Translations under genes and position numbers: made by a program
The notes under the pieces: generated by a model
Seen by the model: the letters and a program-made list of their open reading frames with translations, nothing else
Database searches by the model: none
What the model was told of the DNA's origin: nothing
Shown here: positions 17,860 through 26,505 of the stretch, one piece after another
How positions within the stretch are numbered: position 1 is the stretch's first letter
How the letters are laid out: each line of letters opens with the position of its first letter
Origin: Streptomyces sp. AC512_CC834
GTDB taxonomy: Bacteria; Actinomycetota; Actinomycetes; Streptomycetales; Streptomycetaceae
Length of the DNA stretch: 64,000 nt
Reading direction: 5' to 3'
Assembly (NCBI RefSeq): GCF_019049325.1
Contig: NZ_JAGMUO010000034.1
Coordinates: 1-64,000, forward strand

Positions 17860-18091
17860 ACCCCTGGCCTCACGTTCGCCGTAAATAGGGGTAATGCCCG
17901 AAAGGTGCGTGTCGGTAGCATTCGTGACGTTCGCCCCGATACGTTGCAGAGGTCCGAGCACACGAACGCACGGGGGTCATACGCACGGTGCAGCCGGAGA
18001 TCACTGCTCGCGGGCGAGGAGAAGGTCAGTTGCACACCGGCGAGCGACGTCGTCGAGGCGCCGCTCGACGACGTGGCGCTCGCCGATCGGC
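17860..18091. other. Intergenic stretch with possible coding scrap
   Basis: Convergent gap between the DUF6278-like gene and the amidase. Plus-strand 18046-18105 reads SDVVEAPLDDVALADRLSGR with strong G/C third-position bias, but it is not preceded by a clear start with the same bias and runs into the antisense of the amidase. Probably a remnant; not recognised. Confidence 0.35.
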
Positions 18092-19684
18092 TCAGCGGGA
18101 GGTGCCGGACGATGTCGAAGGCAGATACCGGGGTGCCCGCCAGGCGTCCAGCCGATGCTCCACCGCCGCCCCCAGGGACAGCAGCTCGGCGTCCTGGCGG
18201 TTACCGGCCATGAGGAGCAGCCCGACCGGCAGTTCGCCGACGAACCCGGCGGGTACGGACAGCGAGGGGTACCCGGCGACGGCGGCGGGGGTGGAGGAGG
18301 GGATCACGTCGTTGTCGCCCCGCGCGCAGTCGGTGGTCCACGCGGGCGGGTTCGCCGGGGAGGCGATGGCGTCCAGGTCGTGCTCGGCCATCGTCTCGTC
18401 GATGGACCGACGGGACAGATCCGTCAGCTCCGCGCGCATCGCCCGGTACTCCGGATCGGTGGTGGGCGGTGCGACCAGCGCCTGCTCGAACAGCTCCTGC
18501 CCGGCGAAGCAGGTCTGCTCCTTCGGGTGCGTGCGGTTGAACTCGATCAGCTCGGCCAGGTCCTGCGGCCCGCCCCGGGTGGCGAGGTAGGCGTCGATGT
18601 CCCGGTGGAACTCGCTCAGCAGCGCCGGGAACTCGAGTTCGGCCAGTCGCTCCTGGTACGGCATGCTCACCTCGACGACCTCGGCCCCCGCGTCGGTCAG
18701 CCGCTCCGCCGTACGGGTCATGAGGGCGTCCACCTCGGCGCCGAGTGACGGCAGCCGCCACAGGCCGATCCGTTTGCCGCGCAGCGAGTCCAGAGAGCCC
18801 AGAGAGCCGTCGGCGGCGCGCACGGTGTCACGGCCGCTGAGCACGGACAGGGTGAGCGCGGTGTCGATCACGTTGCGGGCCATGGGACCGGCCGTGTCCT
18901 GCTCGGCGGAGATCGGTACGACGCCGGACTGGCTGACCACTCCGAGGCTGGGCTTGAGACCGACCACGCCGCTCATCCCGGCGGGGCACACGATGGAGCC
19001 GTCCGTCTCGGTGCCGATCGCCACCTGCGCCAGCGACGCGGCGAGCGCCGCGGCCGAACCGGAGGACGATCCGCAGGGATTGCGGTCCAGGACGTACGGG
19101 TTGTTGGTCTGACCGCCCACTGCCGACCACCCGGAGGTCGGCTTCGCCGCACGGAAGTTGGCCCATTCGGACAGGTTGGTCTTGCCGAGGATCACCGCAC
19201 CGGCCGCCCGCAACTTCTTGACCAGGTCCGCGTCCGTGTCCGGTGGGCTCCCGGCCAGTGCCAGGGACCCGGCGGTCGTCGGCATGTCGCGGGTGTTCAC
19301 ATTGTCCTTGAGCAGGACGGGGATGCCGTCCAGCGGGCCGCGGGTCCTGCCGCGGCGATGCCTGAGGTCGCTGGCGGCCGCCTGGCGCAGTGCCGTCGGG
19401 CTGGTGCGCAGCACCGCGTTGATCCTCGGGTCGACGGCCTTGATCCGCCGCAGGTACGCGAGGGTCAGCCTGAGCGAGGACAGCGACCCGCGGTTCATGC
19501 GGGCCTGCAGTTCGGGGATGGTTACCGTGTCCAGGTTCACTCCGTTGACCAGCGTCGACTCGGCGGATCGCGCCGAATCGCCGGGCCCGGACTCAGCGGC
19601 GCCGGCCCGTTGACCGGGTGCGGCCGCAACGAGGGGGGCCACGACCAGGATTGCGGTCAGGGCCGCCATGCTTCGCTTCTTCAT
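18092..19684 (-). CDS. Secreted amidase (amidase signature family)
   Basis: 530 residues. MKKRSMAALTAILVVAPLVA is a Sec signal peptide cut near AGAAES. The amidase-signature triad is present: Lys in IPVLLKDNVNT, cis-Ser and nucleophilic Ser in the Gly/Ser loop NPCGSSSGSAAALAASLAQV, with GTETDGSI following. Family members hydrolyse varied amides; secretion suggests an extracellular peptide or amide substrate. Start ATG 19684 chosen because it begins the signal peptide; the longer upstream frame is antisense to nothing and lacks motifs. Close to an amidohydrolase remnant upstream. Confidence 0.92.
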   Translation of the reverse strand: MKKRSMAALTAILVVAPLVAAAPGQRAGAAESGPGDSARSAESTLVNGVNLDTVTIPELQARMNRGSLSSLRLTLAYLRRIKAVDPRINAVLRTSPTALRQAAASDLRHRRGRTRGPLDGIPVLLKDNVNTRDMPTTAGSLALAGSPPDTDADLVKKLRAAGAVILGKTNLSEWANFRAAKPTSGWSAVGGQTNNPYVLDRNPCGSSSGSAAALAASLAQVAIGTETDGSIVCPAGMSGVVGLKPSLGVVSQSGVVPISAEQDTAGPMARNVIDTALTLSVLSGRDTVRAADGSLGSLDSLRGKRIGLWRLPSLGAEVDALMTRTAERLTDAGAEVVEVSMPYQERLAELEFPALLSEFHRDIDAYLATRGGPQDLAELIEFNRTHPKEQTCFAGQELFEQALVAPPTTDPEYRAMRAELTDLSRRSIDETMAEHDLDAIASPANPPAWTTDCARGDNDVIPSSTPAAVAGYPSLSVPAGFVGELPVGLLLMAGNRQDAELLSLGAAVEHRLDAWRAPRYLPSTSSGTSR

Positions 19685-19728
19685 GGCGGACAGCCCACTA
19701 CACGGTGGCGCCCGGCACAAGGGGCCCC

Positions 19729-19992
19729 TCAGCCTTGGCCGTTGGCGCGTTCGGGGACGATCCGGCCGTCGAAGACGGTGAGGGCGACGGGCAGGCCGGG
19801 GATGTCGTGCGGGTCGGCCGTCCGCAGGTCCCCGCCGAGGACGCAAAGGTCGGCGACCTTGCCCGGCTCGACGGCGACCTTGCCCGGCTCGACGATGCCC
19901 TTCCAGGACTCGGCGAAGTCCTGCCGGGCGGGGTTGAGCGTGTAGGCGCGCAGTGCCGTCTCCAGCGAGACGCGTTGCCCGGGGCCGCTCAC
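19729..19992 (-). pseudogene. Amidohydrolase (YtcJ-like) C-terminal remnant
   Basis: About 87 codons: RVSLETALRAYTLNPARQDF then ADLCVLGGDLRTADPHDIPG and LTVFDGRIVPER, the standard C-terminal end of YtcJ-type amidohydrolases, with a proper stop. The metal-binding barrel is missing. A 15-bp in-frame tandem duplication gives EPGKVA-VEPGKVA where intact members have one copy. Truncated relic. Confidence 0.7.
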
Positions 19993-20345
19993 CCCGGCCC
20001 GTGGCTTTGGACTCGCGCAGGAGAAGGTCGGCGCGGTGCGGGCGGCGGGCCGGGTCGGCCAGGCACTTTGCCAGGTAGCCGACGTCCCGTCCGAGGCCGG
20101 TCGCCGGACGAGCGCTCGGCCTCCACCCCGACGTCGATGTCCTCGCCCTCACCGGCTCCACGGCCGTCACTGCCCGCGCTACGCCGCGTCACCGCTCGCG
20201 CCGCCGACGGCACCGTCGAGGCGGTCGAGGCGGTCGGAGCGGTCGAGAAGCCCGTGAGCGGGCGCATGGTTCCTCGCCGTGCGGTGGCATCCCGAGGACA
20301 CGGCGGACGGCGCTCGCCCCCTTGACGGCCCCCACTCCTTCGCTA
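19993..20345. other. Non-coding or decayed stretch upstream of LPMO
   Basis: About 350 bases without a recognisable gene. Plus-strand 20118-20165 reads LHPDVDVLALTGSTAV, which resembles the NAD-binding TGST motif of aldehyde dehydrogenases, but nothing around it fits the same frame. Regarded as a possible scrap. The 3' end leads into the DasR-type promoter. Confidence 0.35.
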
Positions 20346-20377
20346 AGGTCTAGACCTGCATGGGTAGGTCTAGACCT
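20346..20377 (+). promoter_or_regulatory. Two DasR-type dre boxes upstream of LPMO
   Basis: AGGTCTAGACCT occurs exactly at 20346-20357 and 20366-20377, a 20-bp spacing. It matches the core GGTCTAGACC of the DasR responsive element (TGGTCTAGACCA) and the paired direct repeats known from Streptomyces chitinase promoters. DasR is the GntR-type sensor of GlcN-6-P, so the LPMO should respond to chitin-derived N-acetylglucosamine. Confidence 0.85.
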
Positions 20378-20461
20378 GCGATGCAGGGTTGCCTCATCGG
20401 CAACGTCGTACGAATGCCGGGGCAGGCTGGTTCGACGTGGACCGAAGGGAAATGTGATGTC

Positions 20462-21196
20462 ATGCGCATGAAAAGAAGAGTGGCTGCCGCCGTGGGAGTG
20501 CTGGTCGCTCCCGTGGTGGCCGTGAGCCTGCCGGCACCCACGGCGAGCGCTCACGGCTGGGTGGTCTCGCCGGGGAGCCGACAGGACCAGTGCGCCGCGC
20601 GCGTGGTGGACTGCGGTCCGATCAAGTGGGAACCGGCGAGCGTCGAGGGCCCGAAGGGACTGCGCAACTGCAGTGGCGGGGACGCCCGGTGGGCCGACCT
20701 GGACGACGACAGCAAGGGCTGGCGGGTCACTCCGATCGGCTCCACGCACACCTTCACCTGGAGCATCGAGGCCCGGCACGCCACCAGCAACTGGCAGTAC
20801 TTCATCGGCGACCAGAAGATCGCCCAGTTCAACGGTCACGGCGCCCAGCCTCCCGCCTCGGTCAGCCACCAGTTGAACTTCGGCGGGTTCACCGGTCGGC
20901 AGAAGGTGCTTGCGATCTGGAACATCGCGGACACCGCCAACGCCTTCTACTCCTGCATCGACGTCAACATCGGCGGTGGTGGAGACGACGGCGGCGGCGA
21001 CGGGGGCGGCGACGACGGAGGTGGCGAAGAGCCGGGTGACTGCGTCGCGGCGCCCTGGAACACCGGGAGTGTCTACAACGGCGGCGAGACCGTCTCCCAT
21101 GGCGGCCACACCTGGCGTGCCAAGTGGTGGGTGACGGGTGAGGAGCCAGGCACCACCGGCGAATGGGGCGTCTGGGAAGACCTCGGCGCCTGCTGA
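20462..21196 (+). CDS. AA10 lytic polysaccharide monooxygenase with CBM5/12
   Basis: 244 residues. Signal peptide ends at TASA so that the mature protein starts HGWVVSPGSR: the N-terminal His is half of the copper histidine brace. The second His is in SIEARHATSNWQYF. A Gly/Asp linker (VNIGGGGDDGGG...) leads to a C-terminal carbohydrate module (APWNTGSVYNGGETVSHGGH, then WRAKWWVTGEEPG) of CBM5/12 type that binds chitin. AA10 enzymes cleave crystalline chitin or cellulose oxidatively; CBM type and the paired dre boxes argue for chitin. ATG 20462 chosen over the longer frame because it starts the signal peptide behind GAAGGGAAA. Confidence 0.93.
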   Translation: MRMKRRVAAAVGVLVAPVVAVSLPAPTASAHGWVVSPGSRQDQCAARVVDCGPIKWEPASVEGPKGLRNCSGGDARWADLDDDSKGWRVTPIGSTHTFTWSIEARHATSNWQYFIGDQKIAQFNGHGAQPPASVSHQLNFGGFTGRQKVLAIWNIADTANAFYSCIDVNIGGGGDDGGGDGGGDDGGGEEPGDCVAAPWNTGSVYNGGETVSHGGHTWRAKWWVTGEEPGTTGEWGVWEDLGAC

Positions 21197-21314
21197 ACCG
21201 CCGCATCGGCCGGCGTACGCATCAAGAGGGGCGTACGCCGGTCTACGGCCCGTGGTGCGCGACCGTCGGCTCGTGCGGGCGCTGCTGTCACACCCACCCC
21301 CTACAGTCCCCTTC

Positions 21315-23006
21315 ATGACACAGCCGACTTCCCCCGGGCCGCACGACAACGGCACAAGCGAGACCGCGCGGGGCCCGCGTCGACTCGAGCAGTTGCGAAC
21401 GCTGCTGGATACCGTCGCCCCCGTCGAAGCCCGTGGAATCGTCCCAGAACTCATGCTGCCGTCCCCGCCGGAGGACCGCACGGAGGCTCTCCGACTGGCC
21501 GCCCGGTTCAGCCTGAGGGCCGACTTCTCCACTGAGGAACTGCTCCGGCTGTGGTCGACGGTTGACGGTGACCCAGGTGGATTCTGCGAGAACTCGCTCG
21601 CTCCGGCGTACTCCGCGCGCAAGGCCATCCGGCGCCTCGTGCCGCTGTCCGCACCGGGTGACGGCACGGACGCCCTGAAACTGGCCGCCCGCTTCGCCGG
21701 CCAGGACAGATACGTGCACAAGCTGCTGCTTCGGCTGTGGCCGAAGGCCCCCGACCCGGACGGTTTCGCCGAGCACCTGCTCGCTCCGGTGCTGCATGAC
21801 GTCGGCATGACCGAGCTGCGGCTGTCGCACCGCGCCTCACTGACGGGTCTGCGCCACCTCACCATGCTCGACAGGCTCCGGCTCGACTGGGGTCGGGAGC
21901 TCACGGACCTCACCGAGGTCGGCGAGCTCACCAACCTCACCCGACTCGGTCTCTGGGGCTGCCGCGGCATCGAGGACCTCACCCCGCTCAGCCGGCTCAC
22001 CCGGCTCACCCACCTCGACCTGAATGCGTGCGACTCCGTCGCGGACGTCGAGCCGCTGCTGGCCCTCCGTCACCTGCGTGAACTGCGTCTGACGTCGACC
22101 AAGGTGGGCTCCGTCAGCGAATTCGGCCCGGCGTTTCCCGTTCTGGAAAGCCTTGACCTCCGCTCCTGCGCTTCGCTGACGGACCTGGACGGGCTCTTCG
22201 AGCTGCGCAGCCTCACCCACCTCTGGATGAGTGACAACGACCGGTTCCGTGACCTCTCACCGTTCGCCGCGCTCCCGCGCCTGGAGACTCTCGGCATCGA
22301 CAAGTTCACGAACCTGGCGACGCTGGAAGGGCTCGGAACGCACCCCCGCCTGACGAAGCTGGGAATCCACGGCTGCGACGGCCTGCGCACCACCGAAGGC
22401 CTCGGTGAGCAACCCGCGCTGCGAGAAGTCTCGTTGACCGGAAGGGGGGCGCCGACCGATCTGCGTGGCCTGGGCCGGCTGCCCGCGCTGCACACGCTCC
22501 TGCTCAACGGCACCCCAGTCAGCAACCTCGACGGCCTGGCGGGGTCCCCGCTGAGTTCACTGAACCTCCGCTACATGGAATCCCTGGAATCCCTCGACGC
22601 CCTTCGGAACTGCCCCGAACTCCAGGACCTGACCCTGTGCGGCTGCCCGCTGGTGCAGGACATACCCGCCGGCTCCCTGCGTTCGCTCTCCCTGTCCGGC
22701 GTGAGCTGGACGGAACTGTCGCGCCTCGCCGGCCAGCCCGGTCTGCGCAGTCTGGAGCTGGGGTCGAGCACACTCAGGGACATCACCGCCCTGACCGGCC
22801 TGCGGCACCTCGTCGATCTCGACCTCGGCCGCTGCCGGCACCTTCACGACCTTCGGCCGCTGCTGGACATGCCGTCACTGACGAACGTCCGCCTGCCCGA
22901 CGACCTCGGGACCTTCACGGAATCGGGAACGCCCGTCCCCCTCGTGGCCGAACTCAAGGAACGTGGGGTGACCGTACTCGGGGTGACCGGCCCTCGCCAC
23001 GACTGA
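21315..23006 (+). CDS. Leucine-rich-repeat protein with duplicated N-terminal module
   Basis: 563 residues. Residues about 175-545 hold some fifteen LRRs of 21-24 residues (for example LTNLTRLGLWGCRGIEDLTP, LTRLTHLDLNACDSVADVEP), like those at the end of actinobacterial NACHT/STAND proteins. The N-terminus has two related 55-residue units (EALRLAARFSLRADFSTEEL and DALKLAARFAGQDRYVHKLL, each followed by a PxGFxExxLAP segment). No Walker motif and no signal or membrane segment, so this is an LRR protein without a NTPase switch. The DUF1963 gene follows 67 bases downstream. Function unknown; protein-binding role inferred. Confidence 0.8.
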   Translation: MTQPTSPGPHDNGTSETARGPRRLEQLRTLLDTVAPVEARGIVPELMLPSPPEDRTEALRLAARFSLRADFSTEELLRLWSTVDGDPGGFCENSLAPAYSARKAIRRLVPLSAPGDGTDALKLAARFAGQDRYVHKLLLRLWPKAPDPDGFAEHLLAPVLHDVGMTELRLSHRASLTGLRHLTMLDRLRLDWGRELTDLTEVGELTNLTRLGLWGCRGIEDLTPLSRLTRLTHLDLNACDSVADVEPLLALRHLRELRLTSTKVGSVSEFGPAFPVLESLDLRSCASLTDLDGLFELRSLTHLWMSDNDRFRDLSPFAALPRLETLGIDKFTNLATLEGLGTHPRLTKLGIHGCDGLRTTEGLGEQPALREVSLTGRGAPTDLRGLGRLPALHTLLLNGTPVSNLDGLAGSPLSSLNLRYMESLESLDALRNCPELQDLTLCGCPLVQDIPAGSLRSLSLSGVSWTELSRLAGQPGLRSLELGSSTLRDITALTGLRHLVDLDLGRCRHLHDLRPLLDMPSLTNVRLPDDLGTFTESGTPVPLVAELKERGVTVLGVTGPRHD

Positions 23007-23073
23007 ACCCTCCCGACCCGCAGACGCGACGCAACACTCGCTGCGCGTCCGGCCCGAACCCCAGGAGCCCCGC

Positions 23074-23925
23074 ATGACTCCCGAATCGCTGAACATGCTC
23101 AACCAGTTCCGTGAGAAGGCGCGCGAGAGGGACATCCCTCCCGACGCCGTCGAATGGTGGATACGCACCGCCCGCCCGTGCGGCAGTCTGGGCACGCGGG
23201 GAAGCGGACCGGTCGTGGGCCGGCTCGGCGGCCCCATGATGATCCCAGCCCAGGCCCCCGACCCCTGGTGCAAGCTCGCCGCCACCATCGACCTCGCCGC
23301 GCTGCCCCGGGACCTGACGGACCTCCCGCTGCCGTCCGACGGCCACCTGCTCCTGTTCGCCGACCCGGATCCCGACTCGATCGGCTACCGCACTCTGGGC
23401 AGTGCGCTCCACGTCTCCGCCGGTACCCCCGTCGAGGAACGCCAGGTGGACCTCGACCCGGACCCGGACGACGACGAGCCGTACGGTGCGGTGTTCGGCG
23501 AGGGCCTGCTGCACGTGGACACCGACCTCTCCCTGCCCCACCACACCGAGGTCCGCGGTCCCGAATCCCCTCCCACCGGCAGCATTTCGTCGCACCCCTA
23601 CGCCTACGAGCTGCTCGACGCCTGGGATGACGTACCTCACGACGGCGTCCATCCCGGACTCCAGCTCGGCGGGTACTCCGTGGACGAGTACGGAGAGGAG
23701 GACCCCGCCGTATCGGCCGGACTGGAGGCCGCGCGTGCGCAGGCAAGAGGCGAACTGCCCCCCTCCGAAGCGGGCGTGAGTCCCGCGGACTGGGTGTGCC
23801 TCGCCCAGTGGTGGCATGGAATCGAAGGCCTGGAAATGGCCTTCTTCTCCTGGTCGATCGCCCGGCAGGACCTCGCCGCCGGACACTTCGACCGGGTGTA
23901 CGCCACCATGACCTGGAATCCCTGA
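23074..23925 (+). CDS. DUF1963 (YwqG-like) protein
   Basis: 283 residues, ATG behind CAGGAGC. The pattern GPVVGRLGGPMMIPAQ, then FADPDPDSIGYRTLGSALHV, a DL-rich acidic stretch and HPGLQLGGYS fits the YwqG/DUF1963 family, where the last motif is the usual QIGGYP-like segment. Cytosolic, function unknown. It directly follows the LRR gene on the same strand and may form a pair with it. Confidence 0.75.
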   Translation: MTPESLNMLNQFREKARERDIPPDAVEWWIRTARPCGSLGTRGSGPVVGRLGGPMMIPAQAPDPWCKLAATIDLAALPRDLTDLPLPSDGHLLLFADPDPDSIGYRTLGSALHVSAGTPVEERQVDLDPDPDDDEPYGAVFGEGLLHVDTDLSLPHHTEVRGPESPPTGSISSHPYAYELLDAWDDVPHDGVHPGLQLGGYSVDEYGEEDPAVSAGLEAARAQARGELPPSEAGVSPADWVCLAQWWHGIEGLEMAFFSWSIARQDLAAGHFDRVYATMTWNP

Positions 23926-24162
23926 CCCATCCGGGCGGCCACCAGGAACTGCCCTCGCGGGTCACGAGCCGAGGTCGAGCGGGACACCTGCGCCGTCGCC
24001 GTCGCCGTCGCCGTGGTCACGGCGACGGCAGGGTGTGACTGTGATCGTCGTGCGAGGACCAAGGGGTGTTTGTAAGAGGTCTTCCTGGCTCCACCGGGCC
24101 AACTTGATGTGGCTCCACGGCGTGAGAAGTTGATCTGGCTCCATCAGCGCAGCGGAAGCAGA

Positions 24163-24708
24163 ATGGCCGCCATGGCTCACCTGATCGATACGCCCCGTCC
24201 TGAGGAGGCCGCAGCCTTGGCTCAGGTTCATCTCCAGGCATGGTTGCAGACGTATCCGAACGAGGATGCGGGCATTGACGAGGTCTGGATCAAGGACAAT
24301 CTCGGCTCGGTCGTGACGCCCGAGGGCATTGCTCGGTGGCATGCCGTCATCGAGGAAGCGGACCGGTGCCCGAACGAGGTCTTCTGCCGGGCTGTTCGTG
24401 CGGAGAGCGGTGTCGTCGGCTTTCTGTGTGGCCGACGCGCTGACGTGGTGACCCTCGGTCCCATGTACTTCCTGCGCGATGCCCAGAATCTGGGCTTTGG
24501 GAACCGGCTCATGGGCGAGTTCCTGGCGTGGGCGGGTGGAGCCACCATCCGGCTATGGGTGACGGCATACAACGAAGGAGCGATCCGCTTCTACGGCCGG
24601 TACGGCTTCAAGCAGACCGGGGAGCGAGAACTGTGGCGGGGCAGGCTTCCCAACGTGCGGATGGTTCGCGGTGAGGTAGGAAACCGAGGCTTGCCCACTT
24701 TGGAGTGA
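24163..24708 (+). CDS. GNAT-family N-acetyltransferase
   Basis: 181 residues. LAQVHLQAWLQTYPNEDAG is the N-terminal GNAT helix; MYFLRDAQNLGFGNRLMGEF is the acetyl-CoA pyrophosphate loop (Q-x-x-G-x-G-like), and LWVTAYNEGAIRFYGRYGFK the closing motif with conserved Tyr. Acceptor substrate not predictable. Start ATG 24163 has GGAAG six bases upstream. Lower third-position GC than the neighbours (many T-ending codons), which hints at recent acquisition. Confidence 0.88.
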   Translation: MAAMAHLIDTPRPEEAAALAQVHLQAWLQTYPNEDAGIDEVWIKDNLGSVVTPEGIARWHAVIEEADRCPNEVFCRAVRAESGVVGFLCGRRADVVTLGPMYFLRDAQNLGFGNRLMGEFLAWAGGATIRLWVTAYNEGAIRFYGRYGFKQTGERELWRGRLPNVRMVRGEVGNRGLPTLE

Positions 24709-24921
24709 ATGCAGTGGGCCACCCGTCCGACAGCGACATCGTTTGTGAGTCGATCACGGTCATGTCGGAGGCCGTGTCCATGGGTCACGGTCGCGTCGGG
24801 AGGCCGGGATGGGTTTGTCACGGGTCGAGCTGTTCGCGAGCATCAGGCGGGACGAGCGTCAACCGAGAGTTCAACGAGTGCGTCATCCACCAGGAGTCCC
24901 TGTTGCCCATGGAGGGTGCGT

Positions 24922-25536
24922 ATGTGGAAGCCCCGGGTCTGTCTGGCTCTGGCGCTGTGCGGCATGGCAGGAGGGTGCGGCCTGCTGGCCTGGTACTGGG
25001 ACGCACTGGGGATCGGTCTGATCGGGTCGCTCGCGCTGTGGTGCGGCGTGGGAGTCCTGCTCTGGAAGGCATTACAGGCACTCCTCGGCAGGACAGGTCT
25101 CCCGCAGGTGCAGAGCCCTGCCCGGCCCACAGCCCTCCCCGTCGCTCCTCATGCCCCTGTCGCTGGTCCGGGGATGCCGCCGTGGACGCCGCAACCGCTC
25201 CCGAGTCCCTCGCCTTCTCCGGTGGCACCGAACCCCGGGGCGTCGGGTACCGGAACGCCCGGTGCGGACGGCGCGGCCGTGGCGCGGGCGGTGGGGAACG
25301 CCGCCAGAGGCACGGCGCGGACCGTGTGGCGAGTCTGGACGGTGCTGGCCCTCGTCCTTCTGATCCCCCTCGCACTGGGCCTCGCCGTGGCGGGGGGCGT
25401 CTTCCTGTACAGGGGTGACCTGCCGCAGGGCGGAATCCTGCTGGGCGCGGCCGGCTTCCTGGCGTGGTACTGCACTGGCCTGCTGCGGGGCCGGGGACAG
25501 CCGGACTGGACGGCCCTCGGGGGCGACGGCGAGTGA
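24922..25536 (+). CDS. Membrane protein of unknown function
   Basis: 204 residues. ATG 24922 has GGAGG seven bases upstream, better than the GTG directly abutting that RBS. Two N-terminal helices (VCLALALCGMAGGCGLLAWY; GLIGSLALWCGVGVLLW) and two C-terminal helices (VLALVLLIPLALGLAVAGGV; GGILLGAAGFLAWYCTGLL) flank a Pro/Ser-rich cytosolic or external linker (about 60-120) with P-S-P-S-P repeats. Not recognised. No partner genes. Confidence 0.55.
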   Translation: MWKPRVCLALALCGMAGGCGLLAWYWDALGIGLIGSLALWCGVGVLLWKALQALLGRTGLPQVQSPARPTALPVAPHAPVAGPGMPPWTPQPLPSPSPSPVAPNPGASGTGTPGADGAAVARAVGNAARGTARTVWRVWTVLALVLLIPLALGLAVAGGVFLYRGDLPQGGILLGAAGFLAWYCTGLLRGRGQPDWTALGGDGE

Positions 25537-25731
25537 CGTTCTCCCAGAGGCATGGGGACCGGAAGTGTCACAACCGACAGCGAGTTGCGTACGCCCACTG
25601 GCCGACAGTGTGCCGACTGGCAGTCCGGCACTGATCGGGACGACGGGCTGACGTCTCGGCGCGGCAGACACAGCGGTGGACTGCATACGATCCCCTGACG
25701 CGGACGCCGCTCATCGTGGTCGTGACCGCGC

Positions 25732-26235
25732 CTACTCCGCGCCGGGTGGGCTGCCCGCCCGTGCGGAGTGGTCCCGGGCGAGTTCCTCGAGCTCCTGGAT
25801 GCCGTGGTTGAGCTCGATCATCAGGGTGAGGAACTGCTGGGTGCGTTCGTCGTCCCAGCCGGCCGCCTCGATCAGCCGCGCGGCCCCCGCGCGGCTGATG
25901 GCGCGGTCGGCCTCCAGTCGTTCCAGACCCAGCGGGGTGGGCCGGAAAGTGCGTGAGCCTCCCTTGGTGGTGGCATCGAGGCGCTCGACGAAGCCGTGCC
26001 GGAGCATGGTGCTCATCTGCCGGTTGATGGTGGACACGTCGGCCTGGAAGGTGTGCGCCAGTTCCTTGAGGGTGAGGGGGTCGCCCGTTTCCAGGCGGGT
26101 GAGCAGGACGTAGGCCGAGCGGTCGAGGCTCTGGCCGATGCGTGGGCCGCGTGACGCGACGAAGTGCCTCGACAGCAGGGTCAGCTCACGTTCCAGGTCG
26201 TTCAGACGGCGATCCTGCCCGCTCGGCTCGGTCAT
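25732..26235 (-). CDS. MarR-family transcriptional regulator
   Basis: 167 residues from ATG 26235. YVLLTRLETGDPLTLKELAH, then DVSTINRQMSTMLRHGFVER and RTFRPTPLGLERLEADR give the winged helix and beta wing of MarR proteins. Divergent from an MFS exporter and two short-chain dehydrogenases. A 25-bp near-palindrome sits between them. MarR proteins usually repress a neighbouring efflux gene until a phenolic or lipophilic ligand binds, and that arrangement fits here. Confidence 0.88.
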   Translation of the reverse strand: MTEPSGQDRRLNDLERELTLLSRHFVASRGPRIGQSLDRSAYVLLTRLETGDPLTLKELAHTFQADVSTINRQMSTMLRHGFVERLDATTKGGSRTFRPTPLGLERLEADRAISRAGAARLIEAAGWDDERTQQFLTLMIELNHGIQELEELARDHSARAGSPPGAE

Positions 26236-26327
26236 GTGCTCCGTGCTCCCTTCCTCCGCGTTTGCTGCACCAGTGTCCACGGCCGGGCCCCTCCGCCGGC
26301 GATCGCCCCGGGCGTTGCCGCTTCCGT

Positions 26328-26352
26328 CGATGTGTATGTACCATGCACATCG
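26328..26352. promoter_or_regulatory. MarR-type operator, 25-bp palindrome
   Basis: CGATGTG (26328-26334) and CACATCG (26346-26352) are perfect arms; the inner ATG/CAT pair extends symmetry to 10 of 12 positions around base 26340. It lies between the divergent marR-type gene and the MFS gene, the expected position for a shared operator. Confidence 0.7.
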
Positions 26353-26505
26353 TAACTCCCTGTGGTGATCACTCCTGGGTGACGGGCGGTCGGTCGCAGA
26401 GCCGGCCAGGGGGAGTGAACCCGGCCGTGGACCCTGCCGAGTCGCCCGCGCCCCGTACGAACCGGCCCGCCGCCGTGGACCTCGATCTCGTCAAGGAAGT
26501 GCCTC

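Noticed and set aside
20118..20165. Aldehyde dehydrogenase fragment (LHPDVDVLALTGSTAV)
   Set aside because: Single short motif; flanking residues in the frame do not fit the family.
20189..22009. 606-codon open frame on the minus strand
   Set aside because: Antisense to the LPMO and LRR genes; Ser/Arg-rich translation without motifs, explained by high GC.
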